Origin: Geosiphon pyriformis
Taxonomy: Eukaryota; Glomeromycota; Glomeromycetes; Archaeosporales; Geosiphonaceae
DNA length: 64,000 nt
Assembly: GCA_016748015.1 (NCBI GenBank)
Contig: JAAOMT010000446.1
Span: 1,752-65,751, forward strand
Reading direction: 5' to 3'
This document shows positions 1-9,734 of this stretch, piece after piece. Positions within the stretch are counted from its first letter, which is position 1. Every line of letters starts with the position of its first letter. Both the position numbers and the translations under genes were made by a program. The notes below the pieces were generated by a model. It did not search any database. It worked only from the letters and a program-made list of their open reading frames with translations, and was not told the origin of the DNA.

Positions 1-367
1 GTTCCCAGCAATCATAATGAAAAAATATTTTTATATTGGTTTAATATTTTCAATTTTAATATTTTTAATAAACAATTTTATTCAATATTAAAACGGATGG
101 CTCGTCACATCTTTTGTATGGTAATTATTCATTGTATGGTTTGAGGTAGTGATTGCGTCACACTGTGTTAAAGCGTAGTAAAAACAATAATAATGTTAAT
201 TTAACAAAACAAAAATAATTAATATAGCATACTACAAGGGTTAAAAACTCTGATTAATTTAAAAATAGTGGGTTTGTAACCTAAATAGTAAATTTATACT
301 GATAAATCAAAAATCTGAAAAGTCATTGACACGAACCAAACAAACCATAACAAACACGCGAAACACC
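1..367. other. 5' flank without a recognisable gene
   Basis: AT-rich sequence with no convincing coding potential on either strand. The part nearest position 368 may hold the promoter and 5' UTR of the next gene, but I see no specific element. Confidence 0.4.
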
Positions 368-2624
368 ATGACTACTGTTGAAAATATTAAACGTCAATTA
401 GAGGTGGCTACGACCGAGTATAGGAGATGTGTGGAGGAGCTGAAGGAGTTTAGGAAGGGTGAGGAGGGAAATAGGTTGAGTGAATTAAAGAAGAATTTGA
501 GAGAGAAGGAGGATGTGGACGAAAACCAAAGGAAGAAGTGGACAGAAGAAAAAGAAGATCTGGAAAAGGAAGAAAAAAACCTGGAGGTAGAAAAGAACGA
601 ATGGAAGGTGCAGATGCAAAAACTACAAAATGCCTTGATGGAAACAAATAAGACAGGTGACTCGGCCTCTATTTCAGTATATTATCCTACGCTCTTATGG
701 TTTAGCCCTTTAATTGATGTTTGGATTAGAGTGTTATGAGCAAATCTCTATGACTTTTTACGTAATGGCTCTTAGTGCCTCAGCCTGCGCTCTATTTCCA
801 GTATCTTATCCTACGCCCTTTGGCAGATGTTTGGATTAGAGTGTTATGAATAAATCGCTATGACTTGTTATGTGTTCGTAATGGCTCTTAGTGCCTCAGC
901 CTGGGCCTCTATTTCATAATCTTTATTGTCATTAAAACTTCTGTTTTCTTGTAATCGTCCAACAGGTTTTATTAAGTTATGTTGTTTAATATCACTAACA
1001 GTAACCTTCTTTTGAGAAATAGAATTTGATTATTACCAGGAGCTGTCATTATTTGAGGTCCGAAATCTCTATCTTTTAAATATTTCATTATTGTCTGTTA
1101 TTAATAAACCTTTATTTCATAATAGACTTCATCAAATTCGGCTATCGGAACGCTTATTAATAGTGAAAATGCTATTGCAAGATATCGGATTTTATTTTTA
1201 CCAGAAGATAATATTCATAGTCCAATTAAGAGCTTATTTACCAACGAAGAGTGGTCAATAATGGAATCGAACTGGGAAAAGGTTTTATTTTTTATTTATT
1301 TTACTTTTATTTTAACGCGGATATTATTTATAGGTTGAAAAAAGGATCGCGGATTCGCTTCCCGAGATTGATGAGGATGTAAAATTACTTTTAAAGAAGT
1401 ATAGCAAGGGTATAAAAGATGCCACCATCAATTGTTATGTTGACCTAAACAAAGTCGAAGGCATCATTTGTAAAAACCCATTTGAAGATCAGCATTCGTA
1501 TCTGTTCGAAAGAGACTATCATCTTCGATGGGTACAATCAGTATATAATGCTTTGTAAGAAACTTTAAGCATTTTCTATGATTTTTTATTTAACTAATAT
1601 ACTAATATACTAATACATATAATTGTTAGTATATTGTGTCTTCAGAGATCATTTAGCCCCCTATTTGATCCGGATGCATCTGAATATGCATATAAAAGCC
1701 AGATTATAAACTATATTTGGGAGGCACTTTTCTTTGATGTAAATGTTATAGCCATGATGAAGACGTAAGTAATTTCATTTTAGGTTGACTTTCTAAGAAG
1801 GTTTTATATTTATGTGTATTTATTTCAAATTAGAGGTGAAGTTGAAAATGCGGACCGAAAAAAACAACTGGACTTATCAAAGAATTTGGATCACCTTAAA
1901 TCAACTATTGGAAATTGGCATCATGATGCTGTTCTAGTCATAAAAGTTGGAAGCATGTTTGTTCAAGTAGCATTTGGGGAGGTAATTGGAAATGCTTTTA
2001 AGCGTGATGACAAGAAATTCAATGATGATAAAGAAAAAATGCTTAAAGGTAAAAAGCATAACATAACTTTAATTGTTTTTGTTAAAATTACTAATATGAT
2101 TATTTTTATCTATAGCTATGCAATTGGCTCTTTTTAACCTTCGAAAATCATTACCTGAAAAGGCTCCAGGTCTTGATGATTTAGAAACCTTTGGATTACT
2201 TGTAAATAGTATGTAACGTCTAGCTTATTAATTTTTTAATATAATATTTACTAATCTTAAATATACTTTAATAATTTAGGAAAGGAGTTTTTAATGTATT
2301 CGATGCATTGGGTGGATGGAATATATTTGGTTGATCAATTTGATGGATTTACGATTCCAGATACATCACTGGATCTAGAGAATCTATCTGGTATCATTAA
2401 AATAATGATCAATTTTAAGGTAACAAATTTTATCATTTGGTTCGATTATTATTTTTAAAATAATCTTAATGTATTTTTTATTATATTATTAGAATCGCAT
2501 CATGAAATTGCGGGCCCATATGGAAGTTTTGTATAAATCAAACCAAAAATTTAAACGTGGTGGATCTCGACATATTAATGATTCTATTGTTTATGCATCG
2601 CCATTAAAGGGTACAAAAAGTTGA
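368..2624 (+). CDS. Uncharacterised multi-exon protein with coiled-coil N-terminus and possible nuclease-like core
   Basis: Exons that join in phase are 1126-1281, 1334-1540, 1646-1764, 1834-2048, 2116-2208, 2280-2419 and 2493-2624. A first exon starts at ATG 368 and encodes about 80-95 residues of charged Lys/Glu coiled coil. Its junction to 1126 is unresolved: 1126 needs a phase-0 partner, for example a donor at 609, while the obvious donor at 657 is out of phase, so a small exon may be missing. The middle of the protein has a GNWHHDAVLVIK stretch, then FGEVIGNAFKRDDKK and a conserved-looking YSMHWVDGIYLVDQFDGF stretch. The spacing of acidic residues and lysines recalls PD-(D/E)XK-type folds in orphan proteins of glomeromycete fungi. 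That resemblance is my inference and no function is assigned. No in-frame stop occurs in exons 2-8, so the gene is probably intact. Confidence 0.7.
664..916. repeat. Tandem duplication (124 + 116 bp plus a 13-bp start of a third unit)
   Basis: Unit 1 is 664-787 and unit 2 is 788-903. The first bases of another unit follow at 904-916. Units share TTTGGATTAGAGTGTTATGA and CTCTTAGTGCCTCAGCCTG. Each unit begins with CTCTATTTC, followed in the first two by (C)AG, which looks like a 3' splice site. The array lies in or at the end of the first exon of the gene starting at 368. Confidence 0.85.
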
Positions 2625-2697
2625 AGAAATTTGTTTAATTATATACTTTAAAAATAATAAAAATAGTTATTAGATTAATAAAAAGATTTAAAAAAAA

Positions 2698-2893
2698 GCA
2701 ATTATAAATAATTAGAGCTTTCATTTCTTTTAAAATAAGAAAAACAAGCAAGGGGAAATAGCATTGAAAAATCCAGAATAGACATTAATTATATAAATAA
2801 TTTGCTAGTTTATTATCAATATTTTATATTCAAATGATTGTTTATCAAATTTATTTCTAGTAAAAACAGCATTCGAGAAATTTTCAGTGTACT
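2698..2893 (+). repeat. Dispersed ~190-bp direct repeat, copy 1
   Basis: Strongly similar to 9538-9731. Shared blocks include TTTGCTAGTTTATTATCAAT, ATTCAAATGATTGTTTAT and AACAGCATTCGAGAAATTTT. This copy lies about 75 bp after the stop codon of the preceding gene. Copy 2 abuts the stop codon of the condensin gene. No open reading frame is shared. Confidence 0.8.
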
Positions 2894-5566
2894 AATAGAA
2901 TTCAAGACGTTCATTCAATGCTCGAAAATTTTTGTGAACTTTTGCATAAATTTCAAAAACTGGAAATATTTAATACCCAAAATTCACAAAAGCAAAGTTT
3001 TATAAAGAGCTTAAACAATATACTAGTTATTATCAATCTTATAATTTTGTGAATACATTAACAAAAATATAAATATATTCAGAAGACATTTCCACTCAAT
3101 ACAGAAAATAAGAAATCCAAACCACTATAGATACTAGCTGCAACACCCAACAAAATAATTATATCTTTATGAACAAAACCAAGAGTTGTTTTGTTTTTAG
3201 AATTATTGTATAAAATTCTGATGTTTAATTTGGTTTAATTTGGTTTAGTTTGAGTTCAATTAAATTATTAAATCAAACCAAACTTAAACAGAGATTTTGG
3301 CTAAATTTTGAACTTAAACTTAAATCAAACTTATAATTATTGAACCTGAATTCAACTTAAATCTAAACAACAAGTTTAGCTCAAAATTTGTAAATATATT
3401 AAATTTAATTATTAAAAATTATATTATATTATTAACAAATTTTTCTTTCAATGGTTTTTGTATTTATGATTAAAAATATTGTGCTGCTTTTATAGTTTTA
3501 GGCATTAAGTAAAATTTTTTCTTGAATTAATATAATATAAAGTATTATAATTGTATTTATTTTAAAGTAATATTTAACTAATTTTTTTTTGCTGCTTTAA
3601 TTATTACAATAAGTAATAAATCTAATATTAAATATATTAAAATAAATAAATAAATCCAATTAAAATTATAATATTTTATCAGATTTATTATTATTAATTG
3701 TGTCTTTAATATTATTAAATATAATATTAAAATGAAAAATAATTAAAAAGACAATATTATTTGAATTAAGTAATATTTTGATTATAATATTCTTAAATAA
3801 TTTAACAATTTTATCAAAAACAATCCAATAATTATATAAAATAACATATTAATAAAAGTTAATATAAGTATTAATAAAAATATTAAGTATTTATAAATTT
3901 ACAATTAAAATTTTTGTATTTAAAATATATAAAATAAAAAATAAAAAACTTATTAATTTAAAAAATAATCTATTCTTAATTTATGTTATTAAAAAATTTT
4001 CTATCTTTTTTTTGTTGTTATTAATGCTATTTTTTTGTTAATTCTGCTATTATTAAAAGTTAATAAATTTTTAATAAGTTAAGTTATTTTTTAAAATATC
4101 TTTTTATATTTTAGTTTATATATATTATTAAATTTATAAAAAAATAACCAATTCTATGCTAATTATTTTATATAATTACTTTGTAATAAAAGTCAACTTT
4201 TTTACAGAAATGTTTTATTTGTAAGTTTTTCAATAATGTATAATTACTTTGCTGTAAAAACAACTTTTTTACAAGAAATTTTAATTGTATGTTATTTAAT
4301 AATATAAGAAAATAAATGAAATAAATTTTAAAAAAAATAATAAAAAATGTGTTTAATAAAATATTTTCGTATTTAGATCTAAAAATACTAATAGTTACTG
4401 AAATTGATAGTTAGTTAATTTTAATTATTGTAATTTCATAATTAAAAATAGTTAAAAATTTGGATTAAAAAAGTTTTATTTAAAAGTAATTTATAATAGT
4501 TTTCTGACTAAATTGCTTCTAAAAAAAATGATTTTAAATTAAAATATTTGATTAAAATCTATTTTCTTAAAAAAGAAAACTTTTTTTTTATATATTTTGC
4601 TGTAGTATTATTTTCTAAACTAATATTTTTTTTTCTGATTTTTTGGCAAACTAAATATATTTTGTTAAACTATAAGTTATTTCTGTGAATTAATAATTAT
4701 TTTGTTAATTTTAAATATATTGGTAAATTTTTCAATATTATGTAGTTTAGTGTATTATATAATTTAATTATTACAATTAGTTATATTTGTATTTCTGTAC
4801 AAATTGAGTTATTAATTAAATAATATATGCTAATTAATAATAGAAATTATAAGAATAATTTTATGCTAATTAATATTTCAAATTTCTATTGATAATAATA
4901 TATGTTTATATATTATTTCTTAAAAGTTAATCTGAAATTTACCTATAATAATAAAATCTTTTTTAAAACTACTTTTATAATTATTTAATGTATTTTTTTA
5001 AGCTAAAAACATAAATGTTAATTTTAACAATAAAGCTTTTTATCAATTAGTAATAATATGATTAAAAATTATTTTTTTTAAAAATTTTGTTAATAAATAA
5101 TAGTTTTATTTAATAAATAACACAAATAAGTTTTCTAGTATTTTTATTTGTAATTATTTAGTTTTTAATATTATTTTTTATGTTTTTTTAATTAAAGATT
5201 TTTTTAAATATTTATTTTAAAAGTAAAAGTTAAAAGATAATTAAAATTGAAAATTAAAAATTAAAAGTTAATAAGATTAAAAAATAGTTTCTCTTAATAT
5301 TAAAGCTATAATATATATATATATTTATAGTTTTATAAAAAAACATATTATAATACTCTTTTTTTAATATTTTAATTTGATGTTTATTTTTATTATAAGC
5401 TGATATTTGCTGTCATTATAAAATAGTGTTTGCTGTTATATCTATTATTACTATTTTAAAATTATTATTATGATATATTATAATTATAAAATTTTTAAAT
5501 TATTATATTGGTTTGAATTTTAAACAAATGTTTTAGAAATATTATTTTTTATTTTATTTAGAATTA
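2894..5566. other. AT desert without genes
   Basis: Extremely AT-rich sequence with essentially no CpG and no coding potential. Positions 3218-3400 contain repeated TTTGGTTTA-type motifs on one strand followed by their complements (AAACTTAAAC, AAATCAAAC), so this part could fold back weakly. The remainder is homopolymer runs and simple AT sequence reaching to the tail of LINE copy A. Confidence 0.8.
4171..4304. repeat. Two-copy tandem duplication, ~67 bp
   Basis: Copy 1 (4171-4238) and copy 2 (4239-4304) both start TATAATTACTTTG, contain CAACTTTTTTACA and end near AATAAT. Several substitutions separate them. Confidence 0.65.
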
Positions 5567-5673
5567 TTTTTTTTTTATTAGAGTTTAACGAGCAAGGTCC
5601 AACCACTATCTAATACATTATGATTATGTAGAATCTTAAAATTAGATGTAGTTTATGTGTTTTCTACATGTAA

Positions 5674-5690
5674 CCAGCTACTCGAGCCAG
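5674..5690 (-). promoter_or_regulatory. LINE 3' stem-loop, copy A
   Basis: In element sense: CTGGCTCGAGTAGCTGG, a 6-bp stem (Watson-Crick plus G-U pairs) with a 5-nt loop, followed by TTACATGTAG. The same fold recurs at five LINE 3' ends in the window. It is the likely recognition site for the LINE reverse transcriptase. Confidence 0.7.
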
Positions 5691-5701
5691 TTCAGACTAT
5701 A

Positions 5702-7825
5702 CTACATTGATGCACCAGAAGAAAACTTACCCAAAGATAACATCTTTTGAATAACAAAAAACAGAGTCACACTACAAGGAACCAATCCAACCAGCCATTC
5801 AGCTGTTTTTAAGGCATCAGCTTTAACATCAATAGGCTCATGTTCTCAAAGGAACAACAAGTTAGAAAACACCTCATCATCCAAACCAACTGGATGCTCT
5901 GAATCACCAGACATATCAATATCCTCCATGCAGCATTTTTTTTTTAAAGAAACCACTTCTCTCTCCAATTTACCAACCATCTTACTAAAAGAACCCATAT
6001 GTACCATAACTTCATTGATCTTAAGGCCAAGTTTACTGCTTGAGACCAAATCCCTATTAATAAATTGCTCAAACAATTTGACCAAAAAACCAACTGGTTT
6101 AACAATAGACTCAACCAAAGTAAAAAGCTTGACCATATCAGATTCCAAAGAAGCCAACCAGAAAGACACTAAGGAATCACCAACAACCATAGAAAGTGAA
6201 GTAGAAGCTGCCAAGAGAGGAAACTCAGAAGAATCCAGGGAAGCAGAAGCTTTTGCATAGGAAACACCACCCACAAAACAAGACTTGAAAACCATGAGAA
6301 TCTTGGGAGTAGAAGGTGGGGAAATTTTGCAATCCACAGCCAGATGGCCCATCTCTTGACACCTAAAGCAGTGCTGGCAGCCAGGAGTTTTCCACCAGAT
6401 ATGGCATTTCCTTAGAGTACTAGTCTTGACTACAGCAGAATCCAAATCACCTTGAGAGTTAAATGTAATCAAAGCAAACTGGGAATAACGACCAGAATCA
6501 GAAAAACAAGGGATAAAACATGTTTGACTACCAATCTGAGAAATCATATCACTGATTTCAAAAGCGGTGCAGCCAGGGGGAAGGTTGACCAATTTGGCCT
6601 TAAACTTATCACGAAAAATAGTCTCATTTTAATTCACTAGAAAAAGGATTTTAACACTATCCTTGCCCATCAAGACTGACCAATGCTTCAAGGCAGACAC
6701 AGCAGAGTCCAATTTTTTAAAATAAACCACCACATACTGCCAAATGCCAGCAGACTTCAGCACAACATGAGTGACACTACCAAACACACTGAGAGCCAAC
6801 TTAACATCAGCAGCAGACACACCCAAAGGTACATTACACAGTGCAACAATAGCAGGAGAGGAACCAGATTCAGAAACCACCAAAAACTTGGCAATTTTAA
6901 AAGTGGCCAAACGAACAGAACTTATAAGCTTAACCAGAAACGCAGCTTTCAAAGACTGTTGAAAAGCAAACTCCACACAGAAAAGCTTCACATTGTTTTT
7001 TGAAACAGATTTAGCACCTAAAAAACCATGTACAGACTGAAAAACAGTCTTAACATGAGCCAATTTGATCTTAAAAGTAGCACCAAACACCAGAATAAAG
7101 GCCACCCACTCAGCAAATCTTTAATGATTAGTAATAGTTTTTCAAACACCACCAGAAGTAGCACCAGAAGCTAAAGAAGAAGATGATTCAGTTTTCATCT
7201 GATCAGCCCAGTTCCCAAAAATAAGTGACTCAACAGGAGAAGATTGTTTTGCTTCTAAAACTGGTAATAATCTGCTGGAAGAAACCACATTTGACAACAC
7301 AGCCAGTGGTTAATCTTGGCTCATCTTGGATGACATGTCGGATGATGCTATGGAGATTTCATCTAAGATCTCATTGAGAACCACAAAGGGGTTCAGTATA
7401 ACAATAGTAAAGGCAAGCAACTATCTCCACTTTTTTGAACTTTTGGTCTTTTTGACTATTTTTTTTAAAGAGGAGGTGCTAGCAGCACCAAGTAAAAAAT
7501 CTATGGAGGGAAAAACCAGCTTATTTACTGGTTTATTATTAAAAACTTTTGGGCTCTTGGTTGGGGTGGAGGCAACACTGGAACTAACCCAAGTGTGTCT
7601 CTTTGAAAGAACTTTGACTGGTGAGAAACCAGCCAAAGATGAGGAAATTGCTTCAGTGGCTACCAAAGGCAGCTTATCACAATTACTGGGTAAAAGAAAG
7701 GCTTCTAAAACGTTTTGCCTAGTTGCTTCTACAACAAAGAGAGCTTCTCTGGTTGAAATTTTATTAGATATCTTAGAACAGATATCAGGTGCAGCTTTTT
7801 TACTCTTTGTTCTGGTCGTGGTCAT
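5702..7825 (-). pseudogene. LINE ORF1 protein (RRM-like, zinc knuckle), decayed, copy A
   Basis: Starts at ATG 7825 (MTTTRTKSKKAAPD) and ends at the stop at 5702, 11 nt before the 3' stem-loop. Several stops and at least one frame change interrupt it, including stops near 7421 and 5846. The N-terminal third is basic and Ser/Thr-rich. Next comes an RRM-like segment (VALCNVPLGVSAADVKLALS), then a second RRM-like segment followed by an intact CCHC knuckle, CFRCQEMGHLAVDC (Cys-x2-Cys-x4-His-x4-Cys), and a Leu/Ser-rich tail. Such proteins bind LINE RNA and form the transposition particle. This copy cannot make a full protein. Confidence 0.85.
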
Positions 7826-7848
7826 AAAATTTTAAGGAGACAAAGAGT

Positions 7849-9237
7849 TTTTTTGGTTTGTTTTATTCAGAATTATTTGTATTGTTAAATTAAATATATA
7901 ATTAAAGTATTGAAATTAAAAATATTTTGAGTTTTATTAAATGTTTTTTCTTTTAATTTTCTTTTTAATTCTTTTATAAAAGTATTATTATTTGCAATAT
8001 TATTTAAGATAATAGCAAGAAACTGTAAAAAAAAATTGGTTTAATAACTAATAAAATTAATAATAAAATTATATAAAAAAAATAAGTGTAACTTTTTTTT
8101 AAACTGTTTTTTAATCTTTTTGACTAAAAATTTGGCTTAAAACAATGATGAAAACTATTTAAGCTAATATTAAAAAAATGTAATTTTCAATAATTTAGAC
8201 ATCATAGTAATTTTAAGTTTTAAATAATGCTAATATTAAAAATTTAGCTCTATAGTAATAATAAAAACTAACTTAGGTTAATATTAAAAAAATATTATTT
8301 TTAATAATATAAACACTATAATAACTTTAAGTTTTAAATAATACTAATACTGAAAATTTAGTTTTAAAACAATAATAAAAACTAACTTAAGCTAATATTA
8401 ATATAATTTTTAATAATATAAACACTATAATAATTATAAGTCTTAAATAATATTAATATCAAAAATTTGGCTCTAAAACAATGATAAAAACCAATTTAAA
8501 TTAATATTAAAAAACACAATTTTTAATAATATTAATAATATAATATTTTTAAGTTTTAAATAATACTAATTTGTTATATAATATGCCGATTTTATTATTA
8601 ATTATTGACTAATTCAAATTTATATAAAAGAGATATATATATATGTATATTTAATATAATTCTATAATATTTTAATACTTTAAAAAATCTGTTTATAATA
8701 TTTATTTTGAAAATAATTAAAATAGCAATTATAATATTTAATGTAATATATTTAAATTATTTTAGATTTTTAGAGTAATAAAAGATTTTTAAAATTATAT
8801 AGTAAAATTTTGAGTATATATTTTTAAAATTAGTATATTTATTGGATATGCTTAGGCTTTGTACACCATAGTAAAATTTTTCATATTTGATTTTTGATTT
8901 AACCAAGTAGGATATTTTAAATTAAGAATAACATAATTGTTAACATATTTATCAATTTTTAAAATTAAAAAAATCTTGAAAAAATGCTTTTTTAATTGTC
9001 AACAAGGTATTTAAGAGATAAAAAAATGATATTCAAATTTAAAAGCTTTATTTATAACATCCATTCAACACACATTTTATTTCGACTACATAGGTAATTG
9101 CGAGCCATTTTATTACATGGAAAAAGCATTTTGTCTGCTTATAAAAGAAAAACAACCCACTAAATAGTTTGCATGACGATAAAATGGTTGAACAAGCAGG
9201 CTATATCCAAATCACAAATCCACAATAAAAGAAACAA
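7849..9237. other. AT desert, containing a satellite
   Basis: No gene seen. The first part (7849-8125) is the 5' flank of LINE copy A. Positions 8126-8572 hold a four-copy satellite, listed separately. 8573-9060 is simple AT sequence with a short TA microsatellite near 8631-8650. 9061-9237 is somewhat richer in GC but shows no recognisable coding. Confidence 0.7.
8126..8572. repeat. Four-copy tandem satellite, ~112-bp unit
   Basis: Units are 8126-8237, 8238-8352, 8353-8460 and 8461-8572. Each begins AAAATTTRG, continues with an AATRATRAAAAC block and a CTAATATTAA or similar block, and ends TTTTAAGTTTTAAATAATRCTAAT with small changes. Units are roughly 75-85 % alike by eye and contain no CpG. 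Confidence 0.85.
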
Positions 9238-9545
9238 ATTAATGCTAATAATATTCAAAGGAAAGATATTAATAGTCCAAAAAAATTATTCTCGATTATT
9301 CTAATTAGATTTAGAACGCAGCTGAAAGATGTTTCACCTTTTCTTTCAGATGAATTAAAAGAAGAGTTATAAAGGTATTTGACGTTACTGGAATTGATTA
9401 TGTTAAATTGCCTGGAAACGTTAAAACACATCTTTCTTGAGATCAATGAAATACTAGAAGGCAGAGGCGAAAGTATTATCGAAGATGTGAAAAATATAAA
9501 ATCGAAGAGAAATAGAGAAATTTTACCAGAGCAAAAATTATTATA
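9238..9545 (+). pseudogene. Coding relic, 3' end of an unknown gene
   Basis: One frame reads LKDVSPFLSDELKEEL, a stop, then about 55 residues of amphipathic, Leu/Glu/Lys-rich sequence ending EILPEQKLL with a stop just before the 190-bp dispersed repeat. The codon use looks coding, but there is no start and at least one internal stop. I do not recognise the family. Confidence 0.4.
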
Positions 9546-9731
9546 AATAAATAGAGCTTCCATTTCTTTCTTTTAAAATAAGAAAATCAAGAAAAGGGAA
9601 ATAGTATTGAAAAATTTAGAATAAATATTAATTTAAATAAATAATTTGCTAGTTTATTATCAATAGTTCATATTCAAATGATTGTTTATAAAATTTATTC
9701 TTAGCAAAAACAGCATTCGAGAAATTTTCTA
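9538..9731 (+). repeat. Dispersed ~190-bp direct repeat, copy 2
   Basis: Partner of 2698-2893. It begins with TTATAAATAAATAGAGCTTC and runs up to four bases before the condensin gene's stop codon, so it forms that gene's immediate 3' flank. Confidence 0.8.
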
Positions 9732-9734
9732 TTT

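Larger units (their letters stand above)
5567..7848 (-). mobile_element. ORF1-only LINE derivative, copy A
   Basis: Element of about 2.28 kb on the minus strand. It has a short 5' leader, one long decayed ORF1 (7825 to 5702), a 3' stem-loop (5690 to 5674), the conserved tail containing TAGTGGTTGGACC, and an A-rich end (the T run at 5567-5576 on the plus strand). No endonuclease, reverse transcriptase or RNase H sequence is present. Copy B (40974-43253) has the same two ends and the same internal content, so this is a defined structure and not a random truncation. Target-site duplications are not visible in the AT-rich flanks. Confidence 0.85.

Noticed and set aside
2894-5566. Mitochondrial DNA insertion, because of the very low GC
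   Set aside because: No mitochondrial protein, rRNA or tRNA sequence was recognised, and the composition is shared by all deserts flanking LINEs.
5846-7105. Reading the LINE A fragments as separate host genes with RRM or zinc-knuckle proteins
   Set aside because: They are pieces of one decayed ORF1 with the same order as copy B and the LINE 3' end.
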